This document shows, one piece after another, positions 17,830 to 27,731 of a stretch of DNA of 64,000 nucleotides. Made by a program: the position numbers and the translations under genes. How positions within the stretch are numbered: position 1 is the stretch's first letter; the number at the start of each line of letters is the position of its first letter. The notes beneath the pieces are model-generated. The model searched no databases, was not told the DNA's origin, and was given only the letters and a program-made list of their open reading frames with translations. The DNA is from Desulfurococcaceae archaeon (lineage in GTDB: Archaea; Thermoproteota; Thermoprotei_A; Sulfolobales; Desulfurococcaceae), in NCBI GenBank assembly GCA_038845865.1, contig JAWBQJ010000003.1, forward strand, positions 1 to 64,000. Reading direction: 5' to 3'.

Positions 17830-18876
17830 CTTAAACCTGAGAATAGCTACCACGCCCCCGAAACCCTCAAGTTCCAAGCCCACATCACTCTTGCCGGGGA
17901 CAATCACCACCTCTGCGCCGTGTTGATGGGCCTGCCTGAGGGCTTCAAACAGCATGTTCCTTTCCTCATCACTAGGTGTTCTTAGTAACCCGTCTACTAC
18001 CACGAGGCTCTTAACCGCGCCCATTAGAGACGCGTCGAACACTTCACGAAGTCCGTAGGAGACCATGTCATGATCTTTGACGAGCAGCTCTTTGAATTCT
18101 TCTAGAATACTCCTTGCTTTCAAGACCCCCAGCTCGCCAATTACTCGTTTAATGGTATCTCGTTTTAAAGTTTCATTTAATCCCTGACATCCACCCGTAG
18201 ATGTGGAGTCCGAGTACACGGGTAACTCTGTCTTATCGGCTAGTTCCGTTTTAACGTAGTTCTTGATCTCGCCGGGTCCCGATATTAAAATAGCTTTTAC
18301 ATCTTCTCTTTTCGCGATTTCAAGCACTATCTTGGCGACTTCGGTAATGAAATCTCTCAATAACTTCTCGTAGTCTACGTGGTATAGCTTACTTGGTAGA
18401 TTTAGAGTACCCTCCCAAACATGCCGGACACCCTGCTCGCTCAGGACGCCGAGGCACGCCTCGTCAAAATCTATTGATAAAATCAGTACTGAGCCCCTCC
18501 TTACAGCGTGCTTGCGGATAAACTCCAGCTCGTGTTCATCCCACCGTTCTTTCACCACCGTGATTACGTCCCCCACCCCGACTGAGAAAGTGTGATGCTT
18601 CCCCTTTACACCGTACTCTTCGGGCCCTTCGACCACTACCCCCTTAACTCTGAGTTTGCTACTAAATTGTTGAAACTCAACATTCTTTACCTTTAACCCC
18701 AGTACCATTGGTACCCTAGAGCCCGGTGAGCCGTCACCTACCTTAACTTCTCTCGTTGTCTTAGCGTATACAGTATCGTTCTCCCTCAAGACGTTGTAAA
18801 GTACCCATAAGTCATCTAAGGTTTCAACTTGGAGTTTAACCCAGCCTCGCTTGTAATCCTCCTCCAGTATTCTCAT
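17797..18876 (-). CDS. pelA: Pelota (aPelota/Dom34) mRNA surveillance factor
   Basis: An eRF1-like protein that rescues stalled ribosomes together with aEF1A and ABCE1. MRILEEDYKRGWVKL at the N terminus is the typical Sm-like start of Pelota. A central eRF1-2-like domain contains ILISGPGEIKNYV, and the C-terminal domain ends in HQHGAEVVIVPGKSDVGLELEGFGGVVAILRF. The GGQ motif of eRF1 is absent, as expected. The start is set at the ATG at 18876 by family comparison, although an in-frame ATG occurs 18 nt upstream. It is divergent from polB. Confidence 0.93.
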   Translation of the reverse strand: MRILEEDYKRGWVKLQVETLDDLWVLYNVLRENDTVYAKTTREVKVGDGSPGSRVPMVLGLKVKNVEFQQFSSKLRVKGVVVEGPEEYGVKGKHHTFSVGVGDVITVVKERWDEHELEFIRKHAVRRGSVLILSIDFDEACLGVLSEQGVRHVWEGTLNLPSKLYHVDYEKLLRDFITEVAKIVLEIAKREDVKAILISGPGEIKNYVKTELADKTELPVYSDSTSTGGCQGLNETLKRDTIKRVIGELGVLKARSILEEFKELLVKDHDMVSYGLREVFDASLMGAVKSLVVVDGLLRTPSDEERNMLFEALRQAHQHGAEVVIVPGKSDVGLELEGFGGVVAILRFKLHKTRVDLTE

Positions 18877-18946
18877 TAAAACACCATTCCACATGAATTA
18901 GCGTTTTTCAGGTTCTTAAACAATTATTCACTTAAAGGAGTCAAGC

Positions 18947-21358
18947 ATGGAAGAACTCGAATTTTACTTGCTCGATGTAACCTACGAAGTGGTAAGTAGT
19001 GAACCCCACATAATTATGTGGGGAATTACTCGCGACGGTAGGCGGATCGTACTACGTGACCGTTCTTTCAGACCGTACTTTTACGTAGTTCTACAAAGCG
19101 ATAGCGATGTTCAAGGAGTTGCCAGTAGAATAAAAGCGCTGTCAGAGCCTTCGTCCCCCATAATTAGGGCAGAAGTGGAAGACAGGTACTACTACGGGAG
19201 GCCCGTTAAGGCTGTGAAAGTAGTAACAGTTATTCCAGAGTTTGTTAGAAAATACCGCGAGAAAATAAGGACTATTAGTGGCGTGAAAGAGGTAGTTGAG
19301 GCAGACATCAGGTTCAGTATGCGGTACATACTCGATAAGGGTCTCAGACCTTGCGGATGGCACAAGGCAAAAGCTAGCAGGCTAAAGCATACGAGGCATT
19401 TTAGAGTGGATGATGAGTATGAAGTCGCCGGAGGCGTAGAATCGCTTGAAAACGCTACTCCACCAAAAGATCTGCGGGTATTGGCAATCGATATAGAGGT
19501 GTACACCGAGCACGGTTCCCCGAAAACTGAGCGTGATCCCGTGATAATCATAGGCACGATTACGAACAACGGCGCCATTGAGCAGTTCGTCTCAGAGGGG
19601 TTAGATGACAGAAAGGTAATAGGCGAGTTCTCCGAGTACGTTGTAAAGATTGATCCTGATATAATACTCGGCTACAATAGCAATCTGTTCGATTGGCCCT
19701 ATTTACTCGAACGGGCGAAGATCAACGGCTTGAAGCTAGATGTTGGTAGAAGAATTGGTACCCCGCCCTCACTCAGCACATACGGACACGTCTCCGTGCC
19801 AGGCAGGTTAAACGTGGATCTACTAAACTTCGCCGAGGAAATTCCCGAAATAAAGTTGAAAAGCCTCGATGTCGTGGCAGATTATCTCGGCGTGATGAAG
19901 CGCGAAGAAAGGGTTTTAATAGATTATACGGAAATTCCCAAATACTGGAATGACCCAGAAAAGCGCAACATCCTACTAAAGTACAACCTTGACGACGTAA
20001 AATCCACAATGGGTTTGGGAGAAAAGTTCCTGCCTTTTGCAATGCAGCTTTCATACGTGACAAGGTTACCGCTCGATCAGGTAGGTGCGGCGAGCGTTGG
20101 TTATAGGTTAGAGTGGTTTCTAATGTACGAGGCTTATAGGAGAAACGAGCTGATGCCTAACAGAGAAGAGCGTGAGGCCGAACCCTATAAAGGCGCCGTA
20201 GTGCTCCAGCCCGTACCTGGCATCCACGAAAACATCGCCGTACTAGACTTCACCAGCATGTATCCGAGCATAATGATAAAATACAATGTGGGACCCGATA
20301 CTATTACCGTCGGGGAACTATGTAACGAGGAGGAGTACTATGTGGCGCCCGAAGTGGGGCACTGTTTCAGAAAATCACCACCTGGATTCTTCAAGAGCGT
20401 GTTATCTATGCTACTGGAGCTTAGAAGGAAAATTAGGGAAGAGATGAAAAGATACTCCCCCGACTCTTACGAGTACAGGTTACTCGATGAAAGGCAGAGG
20501 GCTATAAAGATCCTCGCGAACGCGACATACGGCTATATGGGCTGGGCTGGCGCAAGGTGGTATTGCCGCGAGTGCGCAGAGGCTGTAACAGCCTGGGGTA
20601 GGCAGTTGATTAAGAAAGCCATCGAAATATCGGGCAACCTCGGACTCAAGGTCATTTACGGGGACACCGATTCCCTTTTCATCACGTATCAGCCAGATAC
20701 GAGCAGGGCCTTCATAGAGCTCGTGGAAAACGAGCTCGGATTTGAAATAAAGATCGATAAAGTGTACAAGAGAGTGTTCTTCAGCGAGGCTAAGAAAAGG
20801 TACGCCGGCATCTTAGGTGATGGGAGAATGGACATTGTTGGTTTCGAAGCCGTAAGAGGGGATTGGGCCGAAATAGCCAGGGAAGTCCAGGAAAAAGTTA
20901 CAGAAATACTCCTCAAAGAAGGCAGTGTCGCTAAAGCGGTGGATTACGTGAGGAGCGTTCTCTCAGACCTCGCGCAGGGCAAAATACCGATAGAGAAGCT
21001 AATAATATGGAAAACCCTCACGAAGCCTATAGAGGAATATGACGCGGAAACCCCCCACGTCAACGTAGCGAAGAAGATGCTAAGATACGGGTTTAGAATC
21101 GGGGTTGGTGACAAAGTGGGTTACGTTATAGTGCGCGGTACTGGCAAGATATCGGAGAGGGCAGAACCCTACATGCTGGTGAAAGACCCTAGAAACGTCG
21201 ACTACAACTACTACGTAGATCACCAAATAGTACCGGCCGCTCTCAGAATACTCGAGTATTTCGGCGTGACGGATATGCAGTTGAAGAAAGCTACTACCGG
21301 TAGGAAGAGCCTGTTCGACTACGCCGGTAAAAAGCCTAGTAGTTCAAGAGTTCATTAA
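18947..21358 (+). CDS. polB: Family B DNA polymerase
   Basis: An 803-residue replicative-type polymerase with proofreading. The 3'-5' exonuclease Exo I motif DIEVY is near residue 181 and Exo III YNLDDVKST near residue 345. Polymerase motif A is DFTSMYPS near 427, motif B KILANATYGYMG near 525, and motif C YGDTDS near 566. The N terminus (FYLLDVTYE) carries the archaeal uracil-sensing type domain. It has no intein. The start is ATG. The 3' end overlaps the dnaG gene by 23 bp, tail to tail. Confidence 0.96.
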   Translation: MEELEFYLLDVTYEVVSSEPHIIMWGITRDGRRIVLRDRSFRPYFYVVLQSDSDVQGVASRIKALSEPSSPIIRAEVEDRYYYGRPVKAVKVVTVIPEFVRKYREKIRTISGVKEVVEADIRFSMRYILDKGLRPCGWHKAKASRLKHTRHFRVDDEYEVAGGVESLENATPPKDLRVLAIDIEVYTEHGSPKTERDPVIIIGTITNNGAIEQFVSEGLDDRKVIGEFSEYVVKIDPDIILGYNSNLFDWPYLLERAKINGLKLDVGRRIGTPPSLSTYGHVSVPGRLNVDLLNFAEEIPEIKLKSLDVVADYLGVMKREERVLIDYTEIPKYWNDPEKRNILLKYNLDDVKSTMGLGEKFLPFAMQLSYVTRLPLDQVGAASVGYRLEWFLMYEAYRRNELMPNREEREAEPYKGAVVLQPVPGIHENIAVLDFTSMYPSIMIKYNVGPDTITVGELCNEEEYYVAPEVGHCFRKSPPGFFKSVLSMLLELRRKIREEMKRYSPDSYEYRLLDERQRAIKILANATYGYMGWAGARWYCRECAEAVTAWGRQLIKKAIEISGNLGLKVIYGDTDSLFITYQPDTSRAFIELVENELGFEIKIDKVYKRVFFSEAKKRYAGILGDGRMDIVGFEAVRGDWAEIAREVQEKVTEILLKEGSVAKAVDYVRSVLSDLAQGKIPIEKLIIWKTLTKPIEEYDAETPHVNVAKKMLRYGFRIGVGDKVGYVIVRGTGKISERAEPYMLVKDPRNVDYNYYVDHQIVPAALRILEYFGVTDMQLKKATTGRKSLFDYAGKKPSSSRVH

Positions 21359-22547
21359 AGGTTATTATTGTCACGTTTTGAGGCTTATATTGAACCTTGC
21401 CTACTCGGGCTCCGATGAGTAGCTTTATGTTCTTACTTGAAGCCGTATCTATGAGCCTTTGCGTTATAATACCGTCCATTACTACTGCATACACTTTTAC
21501 TTTTTCCGGCTCCGCTGACTCCAAGTCCGTGACGAGGTCCTTCACCGGCAATCTCTTAACTTCACTCCAGTCACTGAGGTACTGTATTGATTCTAGGGTA
21601 CCTTGAATACCTTTAATTGCTTCAACAACCGCGTTAGGGATGGTTATGGTCTCTGTTTCAACCAGTTCTTCGGGTAATTTGTGGAGTTTTCTCTGAACCT
21701 GTAAGAGGAGTTCTGCCTCTCTATCACCATTTCTTACCTTCTCCTCTAGGTACTCGAATACCGCTTGAGACTTGCTGAGAACCTCCTCTACCTCCTTGCC
21801 GGTTAAATCTTCGACTTCTTTATTCGGAGGTGCCCTGGCTACGTAGTCTACTTTTAGTGTCCTAAGCACTTCCTTTAAGATCAGGTCCCCTCCGTGGTCG
21901 CCGTCGATCAGTAAAACGATCTTCTTTTTACTCGCTAGGTTCTTAATGGTATCTGGTACCCTTCGGGCACCTCCAAGTGCTATGACGTTCGTGTAACCGT
22001 ATTTTAGCAGGTTAATTACATCAGCCCTACCCTCAACGACTATTATGGCATCACTCTTGTCAATATCTGGGCCTGCGGGTAATCCTTCAGGGCCATAGGG
22101 CATTGGTTCCGGCGCCTTTAGCTGTTCTTGAATGTTTCTAACAACCTCCTTAAGGTCAGGGGTCTTTTCCTTGCCCCACACTTTGAGGATCTCCACCGTT
22201 CTCTCCACGATCTTCTTAATCTTCTCTATTCTGAGATCCTGTATGTCGGTTACTTTCACCTCGGCGTCGTAGGGCCCCACCTTCTCGACTGTTTCAATCA
22301 TAGCGGCAAGTAATGCTGTTTCAATACGGTCCAGGTTGCTTGGTATCAGTATTTCGCCAATGGTTTTGTTACCCTGCACCTTAGTGTTTACGACTATTCT
22401 GCCTAGTCTACCTTTGTCTTGTAGTGTTCGTAGGTCGAACTCGCTACCAAGTAAGCCTTCTGTTTGACCGAATAATGCTCCAATGATGTCGTGCTTCTCG
22501 ACTACGCCATCTACTGATATCCGCGCCCTGATCAGGTATTTTGCCAT
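21336..22547 (-). CDS. dnaG: Archaeal DnaG primase
   Basis: Bacterial-type TOPRIM protein which in archaea is part of the exosome and may also prime. MAKYLIRARISVDG at the start and the TOPRIM motifs VVEGRADVINLLKYG (glutamate motif) and LLIDGDHGGD (DxD) identify it. Length is 403 residues from the ATG at 22547, chosen because all relatives begin there and GGTG lies 9 nt upstream. A frame extension to 22589 is unlikely to be used. It is followed tail to tail by polB. Confidence 0.93.
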   Translation of the reverse strand: MAKYLIRARISVDGVVEKHDIIGALFGQTEGLLGSEFDLRTLQDKGRLGRIVVNTKVQGNKTIGEILIPSNLDRIETALLAAMIETVEKVGPYDAEVKVTDIQDLRIEKIKKIVERTVEILKVWGKEKTPDLKEVVRNIQEQLKAPEPMPYGPEGLPAGPDIDKSDAIIVVEGRADVINLLKYGYTNVIALGGARRVPDTIKNLASKKKIVLLIDGDHGGDLILKEVLRTLKVDYVARAPPNKEVEDLTGKEVEEVLSKSQAVFEYLEEKVRNGDREAELLLQVQRKLHKLPEELVETETITIPNAVVEAIKGIQGTLESIQYLSDWSEVKRLPVKDLVTDLESAEPEKVKVYAVVMDGIITQRLIDTASSKNIKLLIGARVGKVQYKPQNVTIITFNELLNY

Positions 22548-22626
22548 GGATGACGCACCTTCAAGAAGGGACACGAAAACCAACACCACTACTTTTTCGG
22601 TATAGGGTATTAGAGGCTTTAATTCG

Positions 22627-22815
22627 TTACACTATTCGGACTCTGTTTACTTTCTTATTCTGCCAGCTATATTTCCTTATCCTTCTACTTCGCCCAAAAC
22701 CGCACGCCGCGCAGTAACCTTTTGCAACGTTGAAGCTACGTCTTCCACATCTCCTACATCTTATGTGTGTTTTACTTCTTCCGTGCTTACCGAAGCTCGT
22801 AGTACCCTTGACCAT
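22627..22815 (-). CDS. rpl37e: Ribosomal protein eL37 (L37e)
   Basis: A 62-residue zinc ribbon protein of the large subunit. [11 protein letters not shown] and the CRRC...CAACGF zinc site are diagnostic. The ATG at 22815 is chosen because it matches the family start and GGTGA lies 5 nt upstream. It follows the LSm gene by a few nucleotides, a gene pair conserved in many archaea. Confidence 0.95.
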   Translation of the reverse strand: MVKGTTSFGKHGRSKTHIRCRRCGRRSFNVAKGYCAACGFGRSRRIRKYSWQNKKVNRVRIV

Positions 22816-22831
22816 TGAAGTCACCGGTAGC

Positions 22832-23059
22832 CTACTCAGTTATGGGTGAGATCAGGATTACGTTGTCCCCCCGAATAACGACAGTTCCGAGCTTTCTCGA
22901 CGAGCCGTCTTTCCTTATCTCCTCTGTACCTTCCAGCACTATGTTAAGGTGCTGATCGTAGCTTTTAAGCCTCCCTCTCAATGCTATTCCTTCTCTTGTT
23001 TTAATTAGCACCGTGTTTCCTATATTCTCTTCGAGTATCTTGTGCGCAGTATCGCTCAA
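22832..23059 (-). CDS. LSm (Sm-like) archaeal protein
   Basis: A 75-residue Sm-fold RNA-binding protein forming heptameric rings. The Sm1 motif ([26 protein letters not shown]) and Sm2 ([16 protein letters not shown]) are both present. The start is TTG. It forms an operon with eL37. Family knowledge places it in RNA processing and poly-U binding. Confidence 0.95.
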   Translation of the reverse strand: MSDTAHKILEENIGNTVLIKTREGIALRGRLKSYDQHLNIVLEGTEEIRKDGSSRKLGTVVIRGDNVILISPITE

Positions 23060-23193
23060 TACTTAACACCTGGCAGGCATACTTACTAATTTCCATACAT
23101 ATCGTTACTGGATTAAAAAATACCTTTTAACCTCATGTGCACTTAGTTATTACAAAGCACTACACCGGTTACGCGTAGTTAGAGGTGGAAAAA

Positions 23194-23886
23194 GTGCCCT
23201 TTAATAAAGGAGATTTTCTGCTCGTAGAGTACACGGTAAGGGTAAAGGAAACGAGCACAGTAATAGACACAACAGACGCCGAGCTGGCAAAACGTGAAAA
23301 CGTCTACGAGTCTAGCAGGATCTACGGGCCAACACTAATAGTACTTGGGAAAAACTGGCTGAACGCGTACGTGGAAGAAGAACTTTCCAAGATGGGTGAA
23401 AATGAGGAACGGGAAATAGAGGTACTTCCCGAAAAGGCTTTCGGTGAGCGGGATCCCAATAAAGTTAAGGTATTCAGTTTAAGGGAATTCCAGAGAAGGG
23501 GGTACAGCGTGAACGTGGGTGACGTGGTGGAGATCGGGGGAGCACGCGGATTCATAAAGCAAATTAGTGGAGGCAGGGTTGTAGTGGACTTCAATCATCC
23601 ACTAGCCGGTAAGGTCTTAGTGTATAAAGTCAAGGTCATCAAAAAACTAGAAGATTTCAGCGAGAAGATTAGAGCGTTAACGGTAAGGCATTTGAAAATA
23701 CCCGGTAACGAAGTGGAAGTAATCTATGAACCTGAAGGGAGGAAGCTCATAATAAAGATACCCGGTAAGTACATAGCTCACGAAAACATAAGCTACGCGA
23801 AGCTATCACTAGCCTCGGACATATTTGAATTCTTCAAAGACGACGTTTCCACTTTAGTATACCAAGAGGAGCTCAAGAAGTCATAA
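23194..23886 (+). CDS. FKBP-type peptidyl-prolyl isomerase, archaeal long form
   Basis: A 230-residue FKBP with an inserted-flap domain, like SlyD. FNKGDFLLVEYTVRV opens the FKBP fold, VLPEKAFGERDPNKVKVF marks the insert boundary, and VDFNHPLAGKVLVYKVKV closes the catalytic domain. About 80 extra residues follow, as in other archaeal long FKBPs. I place the start at GTG 23194 because AGAGGTG lies 6 nt upstream; GTG 23185 lies within the same motif. It acts as a folding helper and chaperone. Confidence 0.9.
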   Translation: MPFNKGDFLLVEYTVRVKETSTVIDTTDAELAKRENVYESSRIYGPTLIVLGKNWLNAYVEEELSKMGENEEREIEVLPEKAFGERDPNKVKVFSLREFQRRGYSVNVGDVVEIGGARGFIKQISGGRVVVDFNHPLAGKVLVYKVKVIKKLEDFSEKIRALTVRHLKIPGNEVEVIYEPEGRKLIIKIPGKYIAHENISYAKLSLASDIFEFFKDDVSTLVYQEELKKS

Positions 23887-23889
23887 AAA

Positions 23890-24948
23890 CTACTCTATGA
23901 TGCCGGTTTCGCGTAAAACCTTCACAGCTGCCTCCTCCGATAACCCCTTTTCACCTAGAACGGTGTACCTCTCAGGTCTAATCGTGTGCGCGATTGTAAG
24001 CGCGCTAACTATCACCTCATCCGGTATTCCTAGATCCTTCGCGGTAGTCGGTAACCCAACTTTCTTTGCAACGCGCTTAATCCTCTTCCACAGAGGGTCA
24101 CCGTAAATGTAGAGCATTATTATCGTTCCAAGAGCTACTGCTTCGCCGTGTAGGGCCTTTCCCGGTGCCAGTAGTTCTAGAGCATGAGCGAAGAGGTGCT
24201 CGCTACCGCTAGCCGGTCTGCTAGATCCTGCAATGCACATGGAAACCCCACTACTGATTAGGGCTTCAACCAGTATTCTTATGCCTTCTGGTGTGGCGGA
24301 TGCTATCAGTTCGTGATACTTCATTGCGTGCTTGGCGCTGAGTAACGCTAGTTGTGCAGCGTACTCGCCGTAGTATTCTCCCCGCAATCTATGAGCCAGT
24401 GCCCAATCTCTCACGGACACGAATTTCCCTAGAAGATCTCCTAGACCCGACAACACCAGCCTACGCGGAGCCCTTGATACCAGCTCTATATCGGCAATAA
24501 TCGAGTAGGGTACCGTCGTGTATACGCTGTAAGGCCTATTGGCGCCTTTCAGGCTTGAAAAGGGGCTCGCGACACCATCGTGGCTTGGAGCGAGTGGAAT
24601 GCTTAACATGGGTATCTTAGCGACGTAGGCCACGTACTTGGCTATGTCTATGGCCTTGCCTCCCCCCACGCCGATTACGACATTTACCTTCCTTTTCACC
24701 ACCTCTTCCGCTATGTGAGAGGCTGTTTTAACGCTAGGATCCTCGGCTTTCCACAAGTACGCCTCTGCGAGGTCCTTAACCATGTTCTCGACTACATGCC
24801 CGCCCGCTTTGTAGGTGTTCTCACCCGTTATGACCCCCACCTTCAGCCCGTCTACTTTCAGGTCCCCGAGCACCTCTACTACTTTACGTACTGCCCCGTT
24901 ACCCACGATGACTTTCTTCGGGAGGAATATTTCGTGCACGTCGCCCAT
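23890..24948 (-). CDS. egsA: sn-Glycerol-1-phosphate dehydrogenase
   Basis: Makes the archaeal lipid backbone G1P from dihydroxyacetone phosphate. It has the fold of iron-containing alcohol dehydrogenases: VIGVGGGKAIDIAKYVA for NAD(P), SIPLAPSHDGVASPFSS for substrate, and metal ligands in SGSEHLFAHALE and the HGEAVALG region. The ATG at 24948 is preferred over an upstream TTG (24987), because a TATA-like TTTTTAT near 24993 would put the transcript start between the two. It is divergent from psmB. Confidence 0.93.
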   Translation of the reverse strand: MGDVHEIFLPKKVIVGNGAVRKVVEVLGDLKVDGLKVGVITGENTYKAGGHVVENMVKDLAEAYLWKAEDPSVKTASHIAEEVVKRKVNVVIGVGGGKAIDIAKYVAYVAKIPMLSIPLAPSHDGVASPFSSLKGANRPYSVYTTVPYSIIADIELVSRAPRRLVLSGLGDLLGKFVSVRDWALAHRLRGEYYGEYAAQLALLSAKHAMKYHELIASATPEGIRILVEALISSGVSMCIAGSSRPASGSEHLFAHALELLAPGKALHGEAVALGTIIMLYIYGDPLWKRIKRVAKKVGLPTTAKDLGIPDEVIVSALTIAHTIRPERYTVLGEKGLSEEAAVKVLRETGIIE

Positions 24949-25028
24949 AATGCCCAGCTCACTTACATTAAACACAAGGGTATTCAAGAATAAAAACCCA
25001 GCTAACCTAGCTAAATCTAGGTGTTTCT

Positions 25029-25652
25029 ATGAACTTGGAGTCGAAAACCACTACCGTGGGTATTACCTCCAGGGAGTATGTCGTACTAGCTGCAGATAAG
25101 AGGGCTACGGCGGGTCCCACTATATACCATAAGAACGTGAAAAAGATCGCGAGGATTACTGGTAGATCGGCGTTGACGATGTCGGGCCTCGTGGCGGATG
25201 CCCAGTTCATCGTCGAGAACGCGAGGTATTTCGCCAGGCAGTACGAAGTACACATGGGTAAAACACCTGGTATAAAAAGCATGGCGAACTACATGTCGCT
25301 ACTACTCTCTACGTACCTTCGAGTGTATCCGTTCATAGTCCAGTTGCTACTAGGAGGCTATGACCACGAGGGCCCTCAACTCTACTACATAGACCTCTAT
25401 GGTACAGTAACGCGAGAGAAGTACATGGCTACGGGAAGCGGTTCGCCAGTGGCTTTCGGAGTCTTAGAAGCGGGTTATCGCGATGACCTCAACGTAGAAG
25501 ATGCTGTGGACTTAGCCATCAAGGCCGTCACGACAGCATTAATGAGAGACGGGTTCTCGGGTGAAGGCGTAGATATTGTTGTCATAGGCAGGGAGGGAGT
25601 AGTCTCCGAGAAAACGGTGTCGTTGAAAAAAACACTAATAAGTAGTAGTTAG
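25029..25652 (+). CDS. psmB: Proteasome beta subunit, active type
   Basis: A 207-residue 20S proteasome beta subunit with a short propeptide MNLESK followed by TTTVG, so Thr7 would become the N-terminal nucleophile. Asp17 and Lys33 equivalents lie in LAADKRATAG and KKIARITG. GSGSPVAFGVLE and DGFSGEGVDIVVI are further family motifs. AGGTG stands 6 nt before the ATG. A second, apparently inactive beta gene lies at 31.3 kb. It leads a set of genes for RNA end handling (fttA, NMNAT, rtcA). Confidence 0.95.
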   Translation: MNLESKTTTVGITSREYVVLAADKRATAGPTIYHKNVKKIARITGRSALTMSGLVADAQFIVENARYFARQYEVHMGKTPGIKSMANYMSLLLSTYLRVYPFIVQLLLGGYDHEGPQLYYIDLYGTVTREKYMATGSGSPVAFGVLEAGYRDDLNVEDAVDLAIKAVTTALMRDGFSGEGVDIVVIGREGVVSEKTVSLKKTLISSS

Positions 25653-25699
25653 TAAGGTCTTCAGTGGGTTCAGGTTTAAAAAGCCCATTTCCATATTAT

Positions 25700-25727
25700 A
25701 GTGTGGTCTAACTGCCAGCACCACACT
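25700..25727 (+). promoter_or_regulatory. Perfect 8-bp hairpin in the leader of fttA
   Basis: AGTGTGGT (25700-25707) and ACCACACT (25720-25727) are exact reverse complements separated by 12 nt. A TATA-like TTTAAAAAG lies near 25676, so transcription could begin at the base of the hairpin, about 45 nt before the GTG start. It could be a leader hairpin, an operator dyad, or the end of psmB transcripts. Confidence 0.5.
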
Positions 25728-25747
25728 GTCCTCTAAAGGGGTTTTAA

Positions 25748-27688
25748 GTGGCATCAGGTAGGCTGATACTAGATAGAGGCAAGTTAATGCTACTAAAGAA
25801 CATAATGGAAGAGATGCCGGGAGAGCTTGAACTATCCAGCATAGAGTTTGAAGGCCCCTTCATAGTAATATACGTTAAAAACAGGAGTGCACTGATCAAA
25901 TACCCTCTCTTAGCCCAAAATATTGCGAAAAAAGTGCGCAAACGAATAGTAATTAGGGTTTCACCGGACGCTAGACTACCGCCTGAAGAAGCCAAGAAGA
26001 AGATAATCGAGTATTCACCCAAGGAAGCGGGCTTGGACCCCAACGGCATATTCTTCGACGAAGCTAGCGGAGAGGTCATAGTTAAAGCTGAAAAGCCCGG
26101 TCACCTCATAGGCAAGAATAACATGTTTAGAAACGTGTTACTGGCGGAAACCGGTTGGAGAGTGATACCGCTTAGAATAACGCCATTCGAGTCCAAGACC
26201 TTGAGGGAGGTGAACTCGGTACTACTCAAGCAGAATACGTATAGGCTGGATTTTCTAAGGTCTCTTGGTGAAAGGGTCCATAGGGATGTGATTTATAGAA
26301 ACAACTATGTTAGGTTAACTGCTTTAGGCGGGTTCAGAGAGGTGGGTAGATCGGCAATCTTCGTGGAGACTAGGGAAAGCAAGATACTGCTAGACTTTGG
26401 AATAAACGTGGGGGCGTTGAGCGACCCCAATAAGGCCTATCCAATAATAGATGCACTAAAGATCGACGAGCTTGACGGGATAGTTGTAACGCACGCTCAC
26501 CTAGACCACGTCGGTTTAGTACCATTGCTGTACAAGTACGGCTATAGAGGCCCAGTGTACGTCACTAAACCGACACGAGAATTAATGAGTATAATGTTGA
26601 AGGACTTAATAGAGGTTTCAAAGAAATCGGGGAGGTACCTACCTTACGGGGAAAAGGACATCGTTTCAACCCTCTTACACACCATTACAGTTGATTACGA
26701 GGAAGTGACTGATGTCGCGCCCGACATAAAGTTAACAATGTATGATGCAGGCCACCTGCTTGGATCCGCGATAATTCACTTACACATCGGTATGGGCCTC
26801 TACAACATCGTGTATACTGGGGACTTTAAATACGCGGACTCCAGGCTTTTAAACAAAGCGCACACGTCGTTCCCGCGAGCAGAGGCATTGATCATGGAGA
26901 GTACCTACGGAGCGACGCTACAAGAGTCGAGAACGCTGGCAGAAGCCAGGTTAGTGGAAATAGCGAAGAGAGTCATTGAACGCGGCGGCGTAATCCTCAT
27001 ACCGGTATTTGCAGCGGGCAGAGGGCAGGAAATGCTACTTATACTGAACAACGCGATGGAGCAGGGCTTGATACCGAGGGTGAACATCTACGTAGAGGGG
27101 CTCGTCAACGAGGTGACGGCAATACACATGCAATATCCTGAGTGTTTAAGTAAGAAGGTGAAAGAGGAGATCTACAACGGGGAAAACCCCTTTATTTCAG
27201 ATAGCGTGAAAATAATAGAGGGGCCCGTTGCCAGACCGGATATAGTCGAGGACAGGCCTTCAATAATAATTGCGACAAACGGTATGCTGAATGGAGGACC
27301 AGCCGTTGACTACTTTAGGTTACTCGCTAACGATCCGCGCAACGCGATCGTATTTGTAGGTTACCAGGCGGAGGGGACCCTGGGCAGGGCTGTAAAGGAT
27401 GGTGTAAAGGAGATTCCCGTAGTAGTGGAGAACAAGGTAGAAGTCGTTAAAGTACAGATGGAGGTTTACAGCATAGATGGGTTCAGCGGTCATAGTGATC
27501 AGAGGGAGCTCTTAACGTATGTTAAGGATCTAAACCCGAAACCGAAAGTTGTCATTTTAAAGCACGGCGAGGAAAACGCGATAGAGGCGCTAGCAACACT
27601 TCTAAAGAAAACGCGCGAAATAAGGCAATTCGTCCAACACATATACGCGCCTTCAAACCTCGACTCCATAAACCTAACAGCTATATAA
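25748..27688 (+). CDS. fttA: Archaeal CPSF1 / FttA transcription termination factor
   Basis: A 646-residue metallo-beta-lactamase/beta-CASP ribonuclease with N-terminal KH domains (KPGHLIGKNN near residue 120). The zinc site HAHLDHVG lies near residue 250, a further ligand is in DAGHLLGSAIIH, YTGDFKY is motif 3, and IATNGMLNGGP plus GFSGHSDQRE carry beta-CASP residues. This factor cleaves nascent RNA and ends transcription in archaea. The GTG start is preceded by AAAGGGG. A perfect hairpin precedes the gene. Confidence 0.95.
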   Translation: MASGRLILDRGKLMLLKNIMEEMPGELELSSIEFEGPFIVIYVKNRSALIKYPLLAQNIAKKVRKRIVIRVSPDARLPPEEAKKKIIEYSPKEAGLDPNGIFFDEASGEVIVKAEKPGHLIGKNNMFRNVLLAETGWRVIPLRITPFESKTLREVNSVLLKQNTYRLDFLRSLGERVHRDVIYRNNYVRLTALGGFREVGRSAIFVETRESKILLDFGINVGALSDPNKAYPIIDALKIDELDGIVVTHAHLDHVGLVPLLYKYGYRGPVYVTKPTRELMSIMLKDLIEVSKKSGRYLPYGEKDIVSTLLHTITVDYEEVTDVAPDIKLTMYDAGHLLGSAIIHLHIGMGLYNIVYTGDFKYADSRLLNKAHTSFPRAEALIMESTYGATLQESRTLAEARLVEIAKRVIERGGVILIPVFAAGRGQEMLLILNNAMEQGLIPRVNIYVEGLVNEVTAIHMQYPECLSKKVKEEIYNGENPFISDSVKIIEGPVARPDIVEDRPSIIIATNGMLNGGPAVDYFRLLANDPRNAIVFVGYQAEGTLGRAVKDGVKEIPVVVENKVEVVKVQMEVYSIDGFSGHSDQRELLTYVKDLNPKPKVVILKHGEENAIEALATLLKKTREIRQFVQHIYAPSNLDSINLTAI

Positions 27689-27731
27689 GCAGTATGTAAA
27701 TTCTACTAAGCTGGACTAGTAGGTGTCTTAG

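Noticed and set aside
19192-19578. A 128-residue minus-strand frame inside polB
   Set aside because: It lies antisense to a conserved gene and mirrors its codons.
18947-21358. An intein in PolB
   Set aside because: Motifs A, B and C are continuous and the length of 803 residues is normal.
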